This document shows, piece after piece, positions 44,216 through 52,899 of a stretch of 64,000 nt of DNA (positions are counted from its first letter, which is position 1; each line of letters begins with the position of its first letter). Source of the DNA: Ochrobactrum sp. RH2CCR150 (GTDB lineage Bacteria > Pseudomonadota > Alphaproteobacteria > Rhizobiales > Rhizobiaceae); contig JACGXE010000006.1 of NCBI GenBank assembly GCA_014138095.1, positions 209,589 to 273,588 on the forward strand, written 5' to 3'. Under the pieces are notes generated by a model. The model was not told the DNA's origin, ran no database searches, and saw only the letters and a program-made list of their open reading frames with translations. A program made the translations under genes and the position numbers.

Positions 44216-45525
44216 TCCCGCACCTCATGAGTGTGCGGGCGGAGCGGCCAGCCCTTGGCGCGGATGAGGTTTTCGGCCTCACGGGCGCTCGTCGCATGCC
44301 CGGCTTGCACCAGCCAGTCGACGGCGACGGTTGCGCTTCGCTGGAAACCAAGCGCGCAGCAAATCAGGACCGGGCCTGTATGACGGGCGGCTTCGACAGC
44401 ATCGGCGGCGAGCCGAAGCTTTTCCGGCGACGGCGGCAGCAGGTCCATGGAGCAGAAGCTCTTCCAGTTTTCCACACCGGACGGCGCGACCATTTCGGCG
44501 GTGAGATCGATGACGGTCGTGAAGGCGCGGGCTTCGCTTTTCGAGGGGAAGCGACCGAGGAATACAGTGTCGGTCAAAGCAACATTGGGCGGCAGTTTCC
44601 GCGTCCAGAAACCGATATTGAGGCGTGCAAACAGCCGGTAGGGCGCGAGCAGCCAGCGGCTTGCGAGGCTGACAGTGCCGTCTGTCCGCTTCTGGAAAAC
44701 GTTCGGACCTGCCCCAAAATAGCCTGCCGCGACGATGGCGAGAGCAAGGGCTGGCCAGAACCAGAAAATCGCATAGCCGGTCAGGCTCAGGCCATGAATG
44801 CCAAGCGCGAGTAACAAAAGCGCGCCCGCCAGATAATAACTGCCGAGACGCCGCGCTTTTGCATTGTCAGTCGGATGAAACCCGGCGAGCGGCGATGGGC
44901 CGGTACGCGGAAACAGCCAGAGCACGAAAAAACCAAGCAGTGCCCCCGCCGGAATATCGATCGCATGGTGCTGATAGGTTGTCAGCACTGACAGGCCGAT
45001 CAGCACGCACCAGATATGCCAGACGATACGGACACCGCTGCTCATGACGCGGCGCATCTGGTCCCAGATGACAATCAACAGTGCAATATGCAGCGAAGGC
45101 GCCTGATTGAACGGCTTGTCGAAACCGCCCAGCACATCAAACATGAAGCCCGGCAGCCCTGACGTCTCAGGCTTCACAAAAGTCGCGGTCAGCGGAAAGG
45201 CGACGAAGCAGATGACGGCAATGATCTGCGCTGTCAGATAGCGTTTTGCCAGACGGTCCACCTGATCCGGGCTTTCATTGACGAAAAGCGCAATGGCGTA
45301 GAACAGGTTGACCGACCAGTAGGGCACGATGCTCCAGGCGATGAACGGCACGCGGCTTTCCCAGCCAAGCACCAGATTGGGAACGTCGCCACGCAGCGAA
45401 GCGAGCCAGTTGGCTGTGCCATAGGTCAGGTAGAAAAAGGGACCGAGAAACAACAGCCATAGAACGGCGCGCCGGATGACCGGCCGCCGCGATGAACCGT
45501 CGATTCCCCCCAATGCTGCTGTCAC
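44212..45525 (-). CDS. PAP2 - dual-specificity phosphatase fusion (ynbD-like)
   Basis: A GTG start at 45525 overlaps the upstream stop (GTGA), giving 437 aa. The N-terminal PAP2 part has six or so helices with NQAPSLHIALL (PSxH) and TTYQHHAIDIPAG (H-x3-D) catalytic motifs. The C-terminal cytoplasmic part is a dual-specificity phosphatase with the CALGFQR (C-x5-R) loop near residue 389. This pairing of lipid phosphatase and tyrosine-phosphatase-like domains matches E. coli YnbD. It probably removes a phosphate from a lipid head group; the DSP target is unknown. Confidence 0.85.
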   Translation of the reverse strand: MTAALGGIDGSSRRPVIRRAVLWLLFLGPFFYLTYGTANWLASLRGDVPNLVLGWESRVPFIAWSIVPYWSVNLFYAIALFVNESPDQVDRLAKRYLTAQIIAVICFVAFPLTATFVKPETSGLPGFMFDVLGGFDKPFNQAPSLHIALLIVIWDQMRRVMSSGVRIVWHIWCVLIGLSVLTTYQHHAIDIPAGALLGFFVLWLFPRTGPSPLAGFHPTDNAKARRLGSYYLAGALLLLALGIHGLSLTGYAIFWFWPALALAIVAAGYFGAGPNVFQKRTDGTVSLASRWLLAPYRLFARLNIGFWTRKLPPNVALTDTVFLGRFPSKSEARAFTTVIDLTAEMVAPSGVENWKSFCSMDLLPPSPEKLRLAADAVEAARHTGPVLICCALGFQRSATVAVDWLVQAGHATSAREAENLIRAKGWPLRPHTHEVRE

Positions 45526-47321
45526 GCGTCCGGCTCTCCAATGCGCTCGGCAATTGAAACAGAGAAAATGCCCCATTGGTCGATGCGCTGTTCCAGCTTG
45601 CGATAACCGGCCTTTTCCACCAGCTGATCCATTTCGCCCTGCGTGCGGCGGCGCATGATCCATGCCTCGCCGCCGCGATGCGACGTCAGGGCGCGGGCGA
45701 TCATTTCAAGCTGCGGATGCCATGGCTGGTTGGTGTAAATCAGCAGCGAGCCGGGCTTTTGCGCACACGCCAGTCCCGATAGCGAACGATTAATCAGCGC
45801 ATTGTCGGCAAAAAGCTCATAGAGGCCCGACACGATTGCCAGATTTGGCCGGGGGTCGACGGTGGCGAGGCTTTCCGCATCGAAGGCGTCGCCTTCTTCC
45901 ATATGGGCAATGGCTTCCAGCCCGCGATCTGCAATCAGCTTGCGTCCGGCAACCACATTGATCGGCGAATAATCGCGCAGATGAATGCTGTCGGGCATGA
46001 TGCCCGCACGTGCCACCGCATCGATGACATAGCGGCCATGGCCACAGGCAATATCCAGGATATTGGTGGGGCGGCCTTCGCTTTTCAGGCGGGTCAGCGC
46101 CTTGCCGATCAGCTCTTCCAGATGCACCTTGCGCTGGCGGATGCCGCGCCAGCCAATGGCGTCGAGGAACTGCCTGTCGATCAGTTTGCCGCCGGGGCCG
46201 AACCCGCGTGTCTCGTTTTCATAGACATAATCGAGTGTGGAACCGGAATCGAAACCGGTGCGTTGCCCCACTTTCAGCCCTTCGGAGAAAAGCGCGCCAA
46301 AGGCGATGGAGGAGCGGGTGGAAGCCCAGTAAAGCCCGCGCGGCGACAGCAGCGGCAACGGGCTGGAAAGCCGGTCGGCTTCATCGCGCGTATAGCCAGC
46401 AATATGCGCTTCGGTCTGGTCGGCGCGCTGCGGCTCTTCGGCAAAGCGCTGTTCGATGAAGGTCCTGATCTTGTCGATGGCCTGCTTGCGATGTTTCTCG
46501 CCCAGCGTATCGTGATAGAAGCCTTTCAGCACATGCCGCTCCTTGATGCGGCTGCCGAGATTTTCAAAAAAGCGATGCTGGGGCGTGGGGCGCACCACGA
46601 AATCGCTGCCGGAAATCAGAAGCTGCGTCGGCACGGTGATGGCGCGTGCGTCGTCCACCACGCGCTTTGCCGCTTCATAAAGTTGCAGCAGAATATGCGA
46701 GGCGATGGGGCGGGTGATCAGCGGGTCGGTGCGATAGGATTCGATCCGCTCGGGATCATGGGTCAAAAACTGCGGCTTGACGTAGGAGTTGACGTAGAAC
46801 GTGCCCCTCAGCTTCTGCCAGAGCGCAATGCCTTCCTTGGCGAACGGCACATAAAGCTTGATATCGAAGGCGGGCGAGGCCAGCACCAGCGCGCGGATAT
46901 TCGGCGCATAGTCATGCACCCATGCGGCGGCAAGCACCGCGCCCACGCTCTGCGCGACAATCGCGACATCTTCAATGGCAGCGCCGGTTTCTTCGCGTAT
47001 ATGCGCGACAAAGCTCTCGAGATCGCGGATTGAAGCGCCGAATGACGGCGAGAAGCCGCGTTCGCCGGGCGAACGTCCGTGGCCGCGCGCATCCCATGCA
47101 TAGAAGGCGAAATCATCGAGGCCGAGTTCATCGACCAGATGCGCGACGCGCCCGCTATGTTCGTGGCCGCGATGCAGCAGGACGATCACGCCTTTCGGGC
47201 TGGCCGAGGCGGCTGGCCAGACGCGATAAAACAGCGATGTACCGTCATGGGTTGTAAACTGGGTTTCTGTCGCTTCGCGATGTGCCGTCTTGTGCGTCGG
47301 CATTTCAGCGTGCTGGCTCAT
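45522..47321 (-). CDS. Alpha/beta hydrolase - methyltransferase fusion (ynbC-like)
   Basis: A 599-aa two-domain protein from ATG 47321 (GGGGAGGAAC upstream). The N-terminal monoglyceride-lipase-like hydrolase has HRGHEHSGR, AWDARGHGRSPG and the nucleophile elbow AQSVGAV. The C-terminal SAM methyltransferase has NILDIACGHGRYVIDAV (motif I). The same fusion is found in E. coli YnbC. It could trim and methylate a lipid or its head group. It is the first gene of the leftward unit. Confidence 0.87.
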   Translation of the reverse strand: MSQHAEMPTHKTAHREATETQFTTHDGTSLFYRVWPAASASPKGVIVLLHRGHEHSGRVAHLVDELGLDDFAFYAWDARGHGRSPGERGFSPSFGASIRDLESFVAHIREETGAAIEDVAIVAQSVGAVLAAAWVHDYAPNIRALVLASPAFDIKLYVPFAKEGIALWQKLRGTFYVNSYVKPQFLTHDPERIESYRTDPLITRPIASHILLQLYEAAKRVVDDARAITVPTQLLISGSDFVVRPTPQHRFFENLGSRIKERHVLKGFYHDTLGEKHRKQAIDKIRTFIEQRFAEEPQRADQTEAHIAGYTRDEADRLSSPLPLLSPRGLYWASTRSSIAFGALFSEGLKVGQRTGFDSGSTLDYVYENETRGFGPGGKLIDRQFLDAIGWRGIRQRKVHLEELIGKALTRLKSEGRPTNILDIACGHGRYVIDAVARAGIMPDSIHLRDYSPINVVAGRKLIADRGLEAIAHMEEGDAFDAESLATVDPRPNLAIVSGLYELFADNALINRSLSGLACAQKPGSLLIYTNQPWHPQLEMIARALTSHRGGEAWIMRRRTQGEMDQLVEKAGYRKLEQRIDQWGIFSVSIAERIGEPDA

Positions 47322-47342
47322 CCGGTTCCTCCCCAATTGCCT

Positions 47343-47446
47343 AGAGCACTTTTTTGATCTGATTAGATCAGATCGGCGCTCTAGTTCCTTATTTTAACGC
47401 GCATCTTTTCCGAAAACCGTTTCACACTTTTCGGGATGCGCTCTAA
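47343..47446. repeat. Rhizobial intergenic repeat, copy 2, with adjoining palindrome
   Basis: GATCTGATTAGATCAGATC, flanked by AGAGC and GCTCT arms, is followed by GCGCATCTTTTCCGAAAACC and on to TTTCGGGATGCGCTCT. The second part matches the element at 4624-4677. It lies in the divergent gap between the ynbC-like and ynbA-like genes. The remaining gap to 47567 is AT-rich and probably carries the ynbA-like promoter. Confidence 0.75.
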
Positions 47447-47567
47447 GCTGCCCGCACTTAATTAACCCCAATTAGTATTGAGTGCAGTAGAATGTTTGAA
47501 TAAACGAGCAAATGCGAACCGCAAATAGCTGTTTGTCCGATATTGTCCATTTCCCAAGAGATTCTCG

Positions 47568-48176
47568 ATGTCCGTCTATCAGCTTAAGTCACAATTCCAG
47601 AATTTACTGAGGCCTGTTGTGGTGCGACTTGCTCGTGCCGGAGTAACGGCCAATCAAGTCACGATAGGCGCGGCGTTGGGGTCGGTCATACTTGGCGCAC
47701 TGCTTTTCTGGGGCGGCAGCGTGGTCTGGTTCGCGCTGGTGCCGGTCTGGCTTTTCCTGCGCATGGCGCTCAATGCGGTGGACGGAATGCTGGCGCGGGA
47801 GCACAACCAGAAGAGTACACTCGGCGCTTATCTGAACGAGGTTGGCGATGTCGTTTCCGATGCGGCACTCTATGCGCCATTCGCCATTATTGCGCCTTTC
47901 TCCGGCGCATGGATGTTCGCTATCGTCATGCTAGCAGTTCTGACAGAATTCGTCGGCGTCACAGGCGCTTCACTGGGCGCGAGCAGACGCTATGACGGGC
48001 CGATGGGCAAGAGTGACCGTGCGGTGGTCTTCGGCGTTCTTGGCGCATGGATCGCCATTGACGGCGGATTGCCCGGCTGGGCCTTCTGGGTTCAGCCGCT
48101 GCTGTGCCTGCTTCTGGCGGTGACAGTCATAAAGCGCGTTCGCGGCGGTCTTGGCGAAGTGGCTTCCAAGGTCTAA
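47568..48176 (+). CDS. CDP-alcohol phosphatidyltransferase (ynbA-like)
   Basis: A 202-aa integral membrane enzyme with the complete catalytic signature AVDGMLAREHNQKSTLGAYLNEVGDVVSD (D-G-x2-A-R-x8-G-x3-D-x3-D), about residues 68-96. It transfers a phosphatidyl group from CDP-diacylglycerol to an alcohol acceptor that is not given by sequence. It diverges from the rest of the ynb-like genes. Its stop overlaps the converging ABC permease gene by 4 bp. Confidence 0.88.
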   Translation: MSVYQLKSQFQNLLRPVVVRLARAGVTANQVTIGAALGSVILGALLFWGGSVVWFALVPVWLFLRMALNAVDGMLAREHNQKSTLGAYLNEVGDVVSDAALYAPFAIIAPFSGAWMFAIVMLAVLTEFVGVTGASLGASRRYDGPMGKSDRAVVFGVLGAWIAIDGGLPGWAFWVQPLLCLLLAVTVIKRVRGGLGEVASKV

Positions 48177-49852
48177 GCGCCCGTGCGCTCAAAGCGTTTG
48201 AGCACACCCAGCAGCACCAGCGGCACAAATGTCGTAATCACGATGGCGATGAAGGCCATTGCCATGCCCAGCCCAACCGAACCCTGTTCGAACTGACGCC
48301 AGATGAAGATGGATATGGTCTGCATGCCGACAGGCGCGACCAGAACCGAGGCGACCAGTTCACGGGTTGCAACGGCAAATACCAGCAGCATGGCGGTGAT
48401 CAGGCTTGGCGCGATCAGCGGCAGCATGATGCGGCGGAAAGCCGTGAAGCTGTTTGCGCCGCAAACACGGGCGGCGGCTTCCAGATTATCGCCGATCTGG
48501 TGAAAGGCAGCGGTTGCATAGCGGATCGGCTGCGGCAGCAGAATGCAGCAATAGGCGAGCAGCAGGATGAGCGGCGTATTATAGGGCGAGATCGGCAGAG
48601 ACGGCTGGTTCCACGCCAGAATGAGGCCGACCGCCACGACAACGCCGGGCAGGGCGTTGGGCAAAACCGTCAGCACATCGAGCCAGAAGCGGCCACGAAA
48701 CCGCATCTTCACCACAGTATAGGCGGCGACAGCACCGAGGAACCCGGTCAAAAGCGCGCTGCCAAGACCAAGCGACAGACTGTTGAACAAGGCGCGCATG
48801 CCGCCAGCACTGTTTTCGGCTATGGCTGCGAAATTGTCGAAGCCGAGATTTGTGGGCGTCAGTCCGCCGGATACGGTTTTGGACAGCGCCGTTGCGAGGA
48901 TCGCCAGCAGCGGAACACCGGTGGCCGCAAAAGCGACCAGCGCAAACAGTGCTACCACTGGCGCGGTCATTGCGCCAAGCGCGCGCTTGTCCTTCGATTG
49001 CGGCTTGCCGCCCGTCGTCACATAGGAACGGCGGGTCAAAATCCAGCGCTGGATCAGAAAGGCCGCCAGCGATAGGCAGACTAGTGTCAGCGAAAAGACC
49101 GAAGCCCCGGCCAGATCAATCGGCCAGTCGGAAATGCGCAGATCGATTTCCGTCACCAGCACTTCAAAGCCCGAGCGGCGTCCAAGCGCTGCGGGCGTGC
49201 CATATTCCTCGATTGCTGCGGCGAAAACGAGAAGCAGGCTTGCCGCCAGTCCCGGCGTGGCGAGTGGCAGGGTGATGCGGAAGAAGGACCGCCATGGCGA
49301 TGCGCCGAAGACGCGGCCCACATCGGAATAGCGTGCCCCGACCGCTTCGATGGTGCGCGATACGGCGAAATAGACCAGCGGGAAGGTGTTGAGCGCCATC
49401 ACGAAGGTCATGCCTGCGAGCGAGAACAGAAATGGTGCGAGATGAAATCCGGTCAGCTGTTCGAGATAGCCGCGCGGCTGCAAGGTCATGATCCAGCCAA
49501 GCGTCGCGATATAGGGTGGGATCATGAAGGGAACGAGCATCAGCACGTCCCAGACGACCGCAAAGGGAACCTTGTAAAGCGCACGAAACACTGCGAGCGG
49601 CACGGCGATCAATGCTGACAGCACGACCACGCAAAGGCCGAGCAGCACCGTATTGGCGCTCATGCGCAAAAGCTTCGGATCACCGAACAAGGCCGGAAGA
49701 TGCAGGAAGGGCTCGGCCAGCGAGCCCTGTCCCAGTTTTGGAAAGACAGCCTGAAGCACGATGAAGACAAAAGGAACGGCCACGACCAGCGCCAGTCCGG
49801 CGGTGGCGACAAGTCCGAGCGGGTTTGCGCCAGCGCTGCTATTTGTCTTCAT
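48173..49852 (-). CDS. Fe3+/phosphonate-class ABC permease (two fused permease domains)
   Basis: A 559-aa protein made of two BPD_transp_1 units, each of about six helices. The coupling loops are SRTIEAVGARYSDVGRVFGASPWRSFFRITLPLATPG and HQIGDNLEAAARVCGANSFTAFRRIMLPLIAPS. The fused arrangement is typical of the FbpB/SfuB and 2-aminoethylphosphonate groups. The binding-protein and ATPase genes lie just upstream in the same direction. The substrate is uncertain. Confidence 0.86.
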   Translation of the reverse strand: MKTNSSAGANPLGLVATAGLALVVAVPFVFIVLQAVFPKLGQGSLAEPFLHLPALFGDPKLLRMSANTVLLGLCVVVLSALIAVPLAVFRALYKVPFAVVWDVLMLVPFMIPPYIATLGWIMTLQPRGYLEQLTGFHLAPFLFSLAGMTFVMALNTFPLVYFAVSRTIEAVGARYSDVGRVFGASPWRSFFRITLPLATPGLAASLLLVFAAAIEEYGTPAALGRRSGFEVLVTEIDLRISDWPIDLAGASVFSLTLVCLSLAAFLIQRWILTRRSYVTTGGKPQSKDKRALGAMTAPVVALFALVAFAATGVPLLAILATALSKTVSGGLTPTNLGFDNFAAIAENSAGGMRALFNSLSLGLGSALLTGFLGAVAAYTVVKMRFRGRFWLDVLTVLPNALPGVVVAVGLILAWNQPSLPISPYNTPLILLLAYCCILLPQPIRYATAAFHQIGDNLEAAARVCGANSFTAFRRIMLPLIAPSLITAMLLVFAVATRELVASVLVAPVGMQTISIFIWRQFEQGSVGLGMAMAFIAIVITTFVPLVLLGVLKRFERTGA

Positions 49853-49863
49853 GACGATGCTTC

Positions 49864-50838
49864 TTAATTGCCGGCTGCGAAAATCGCGCCGAATTCCTTC
49901 AGCGTTTCAGTGCGCTTGCCATAGACTTCCTTGGCGTCGATGGTCAGGACCTTGAGGTCATTGATCAGCGGACGATTGGCAGGGATGTCGGTGCGCGATG
50001 GCATCAGATAGGTTGCAGCAACCAGTTTCTGGCCTTCGTCGGACAGCATGTAATCGATGAACTGCTTGGCTTCGTCCTGGTTCTTCGACCATTTCAGGAT
50101 CATGGCCGGGCGCGGCGCAACAACCGTGCCGGAAGCCGGGAAGATCACATCGATCGATTCACCCTTGGCCTTGCCCGCAAGCGAGATGTAATCGACCGCG
50201 CCGAATACGGCAGCCTTGGCGCCCTGAAGCACCGGGTTCAGCGCTTCGGCATTGGCGCCAGCAACGGTTGCACCATTGGCGCGCAGGTTCTTGAACAGAT
50301 CCCAGCCCTGCGTTGACTGAAGCGCGGCGACCAGCTCAAAGCTTGCGCCCGACTGTGCCGGATCGGGCAGGTTCACCAGATCCTTATATTCAGGCTTGGC
50401 AAGATCGGCCCATTCGGTCGGCTTCGGGGTCTTGCTGGCCGGGTTCCATGCGATACCAAGCGCCGAAACGCCCTGTGCGACGGCGGTTTCGTTCTTGAGG
50501 AAATCCGGCACTTTTTCGGCATTGGGGCTGGTATAGGCCACCAGCCAGTCGCGCTTGGCGAAATCCGTCGCCGTGTCCCAGGAAGCGGAGATCAGCACGT
50601 CCACCACCGGATTGGCGGCTTCGGCCTCGATGCGGGCCATGATCTTGCCGGTCGTTGCCTGGAAGACATTGACCTTCGCACCGGTCTTGGCGGTAAAGCC
50701 CGTGGCGAGCTTTTCAATCAGGCTGCCGGGACCGGCGGAATAAACGGTGATATCGGCATAAGCCGCCGTGCTCGCGAAGAGTGCGGTCATGAGCGCAAAG
50801 CCTGCCGCGACTTTGGCACCGAGGATCGATTTCTTCAT
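49864..50838 (-). CDS. Periplasmic binding protein, Fe3+/phosphonate class
   Basis: A 324-aa family-1-like extracellular binding protein with a signal peptide (MKKSILGAKVAAGFALMTAL, cleavage near AYA). DITVYSAGPGSLIEKLATGFTAKTGAKVNVF is the class start. The paired tyrosines that hold iron in FbpA are not evident in the expected C-terminal region, so a phosphorylated organic ligand is as likely as iron. The permease gene follows 11 bp later. Confidence 0.84.
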   Translation of the reverse strand: MKKSILGAKVAAGFALMTALFASTAAYADITVYSAGPGSLIEKLATGFTAKTGAKVNVFQATTGKIMARIEAEAANPVVDVLISASWDTATDFAKRDWLVAYTSPNAEKVPDFLKNETAVAQGVSALGIAWNPASKTPKPTEWADLAKPEYKDLVNLPDPAQSGASFELVAALQSTQGWDLFKNLRANGATVAGANAEALNPVLQGAKAAVFGAVDYISLAGKAKGESIDVIFPASGTVVAPRPAMILKWSKNQDEAKQFIDYMLSDEGQKLVAATYLMPSRTDIPANRPLINDLKVLTIDAKEVYGKRTETLKEFGAIFAAGN

Positions 50839-50870
50839 CTGTAGCTCCTGAGATGTTGCCTGTAGTGGTC

Positions 50871-51962
50871 TTACTTCGAGAACCAGCGCAGCTGGCCCGG
50901 ATCAATGGCGATGCCGACGGGAACACCCGGCGACAGGCGAATACCGTCGAGATAGGTCAGTTCATGTCCGGCATCTTCCACGCCGATCCGAACCGTCGTC
51001 AGATGTCCGTCGCCGCGAAACTGGCTGCGCAAGACGGTGGCGGGGATCGCCTGGTCATTGAGCGGCACGCTGCGCACCGACCGCGATGGCAAAAGCACAT
51101 GTGTGGCCGCATTCTGGGCTGCATCCGCTCCCGTATTGTGCGCGATGCGGATATCGGTGCGGGTGATGCGATAGGCGTCGTTATGATGTTCGACCGGCAC
51201 GACACATCCCAAACGCAGAAAGTCTGCGACCTCAGGCGTCTTCGGCTGGGCAACCAGCTGCTCGGGCGCAGCCAACTGCTCGATCACACCGCCGCGCATG
51301 ACGGCAACCTGATCGGCCAGCGAAAAAGCCTCGCTCTGGTCGTGAGTGACATAGATGGCCGTCAGGCCGAGATTGGAAACCAGCTGGCCAATTTCCGTGA
51401 CCATGTTTTCGCGCAATTCGCGGTCGAGATTGGACAGAGGTTCGTCGAACAGAACCAGTCCCGGCTCCGCGACGATGGCGCGGGCAATCGCTACACGCTG
51501 CTGCTGCCCGCCGGACATGTCACTGATGGAGCGATTGCCAAAGCCCGAAAGGCCCACACGATCCAGCGCGGCGGCGACGCGTTTTTCACGGTCGGCGCGA
51601 TTAATGCCGCGCATTTCAAGCGGAAAGGAGACATTACCGAAGACCGTCATATGAGGCCAGAGCGCATAATCCTGAAACACCATGCCGAGATGGCGCTTTT
51701 CCGGCGGAATGAAGCTGCGGCTGTCGGCATCCGCAACGGTGACGCCATTGATGGTGACAGAGCCCTTGGTCGGTTCGAGCAGACCTGCAACGAGACGCAG
51801 AAGCGTCGTCTTTCCGCAACCGGACGGCCCGAGCAACGCAAGGGTCTGGCCCTTGGGAAGCGAGAGGCTGATGTCGTTCAGAATGGTCGCCGGACCATAG
51901 GCGAGGCTGAGGCCAGCTGTCTGAACGGCGATATCTGCGGATACTGGATGGCTGTTTAACAT
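50871..51962 (-). CDS. ABC transporter ATP-binding protein with TOBE domain
   Basis: A 363-aa ATPase of the PotA/FbpC kind. Walker A is GPSGCGKTT, the signature is MSGGQQQRVAIARAI, Walker B is LVLFDEPLSNLD and the switch is THDQSEA. A C-terminal TOBE-like regulatory domain occupies about 240-363. It is the first gene of the three-gene leftward importer operon and powers the fused permease. The 164 bases before it towards the TetR gene show no gene. Confidence 0.88.
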   Translation of the reverse strand: MLNSHPVSADIAVQTAGLSLAYGPATILNDISLSLPKGQTLALLGPSGCGKTTLLRLVAGLLEPTKGSVTINGVTVADADSRSFIPPEKRHLGMVFQDYALWPHMTVFGNVSFPLEMRGINRADREKRVAAALDRVGLSGFGNRSISDMSGGQQQRVAIARAIVAEPGLVLFDEPLSNLDRELRENMVTEIGQLVSNLGLTAIYVTHDQSEAFSLADQVAVMRGGVIEQLAAPEQLVAQPKTPEVADFLRLGCVVPVEHHNDAYRITRTDIRIAHNTGADAAQNAATHVLLPSRSVRSVPLNDQAIPATVLRSQFRGDGHLTTVRIGVEDAGHELTYLDGIRLSPGVPVGIAIDPGQLRWFSK

Positions 51963-52126
51963 CTGCCTGCAATCTGAACGGTTTCGCCGCTTCTATTCGG
52001 ATTGCATGACGTGTGTATGACAGGAAGTTGACAGAAAATCGGGCCTGTGGCCGACCGGAATTGCCAGAATTATTCGCCGGGTAAAAGCCTGAAATGGCCC
52101 ATCGAAGTTAGCCGGATCAGGAGACC

Positions 52127-52756
52127 TTACCGGGGCGCGACGTGGCGCGCGAGAAAGCGATCCATCTCTTTTTGCAACGGGGCTTTGCCGGTGAAGGCCG
52201 CCACATAATGCGGAATGCGCGCCAGTCTCAACGCGGTGTCTTCCTGCGTGCGCATCGAGATATAGCCGATCTGCACCAGATAAAGCGTGCGGGCGCGAAC
52301 ATCGGCAACCACCGGCTCAAAACCAAACCGCTCGAACAGATGTGCCAGACCGGTCAGACGGCTCGCATCGGCGGCGCGCACTTCCTCTTCCACCTGCACC
52401 GATTGCAGCGCCCAGCTGCGCACTGCAAATTCGAAAGCTGGATCAAAGATATCCCGGTCGAGCCAGCAGTCGAAAACATTGAGAACCGCTTCCTCAAGCG
52501 TCTCTGCATAGGCTTCCGTCTGCTTGAGAAGCGCGCCGGTGTTCTTGTCGCGCCAGCGGCTGACCAGCGCATCGAGCAGCTCTTCGCGGTCCTTGAAGAA
52601 CCAGTAGAAACTGGTGCGTGACAGATCGAGCCGCTTGGCCAGCGGCAAAATGCGCACGGCCTCCACGCCGCTTTCGATCAGCGCATCATAAGCCGCTTCA
52701 AGCCAAAGGTCGGGCGATCCGCGCCATCCTGTTTCGTTTGTCACCGGTTGTTCCAT
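52127..52756 (-). CDS. TetR-family regulator
   Basis: A 209-aa regulator from MEQPVTNETGWRGSPDLW. The N-terminal HTH (WLEAAYDALIESGVEAVRILPLAKRLDLSRTSFYWFFKDREELLDAL) is complete. The C-terminal ligand-binding half is all-helical. It diverges from the flavoprotein gene at 52900. An imperfect palindrome in the 143-bp gap is a likely operator. It probably represses the catabolic cluster until its substrate or product appears. A 23-codon extension is unsupported. Confidence 0.87.
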   Translation of the reverse strand: MEQPVTNETGWRGSPDLWLEAAYDALIESGVEAVRILPLAKRLDLSRTSFYWFFKDREELLDALVSRWRDKNTGALLKQTEAYAETLEEAVLNVFDCWLDRDIFDPAFEFAVRSWALQSVQVEEEVRAADASRLTGLAHLFERFGFEPVVADVRARTLYLVQIGYISMRTQEDTALRLARIPHYVAAFTGKAPLQKEMDRFLARHVAPR

Positions 52757-52836
52757 GGTGTCAGTTCTACCAGACAGTCGGCATTTGGCAAGAAGACTAA
52801 ACAGCTTTGTACGGCAAGATGGCACTTATGATTATT

Positions 52837-52858
52837 AAATTGACAGTCATGTACATTT
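52837..52858. promoter_or_regulatory. Candidate TetR operator
   Basis: AAATTGACA and TGTACATTT flank GTCA; as inverted arms they match at 7 of 9 positions. The element lies between the divergent TetR and flavoprotein genes, about 40 bp before the latter start. Assignment is from position only. Confidence 0.45.
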
Positions 52859-52899
52859 CTAGCTAGCCTTGCCGAAAACAACAAATGGGAACGATCGAA

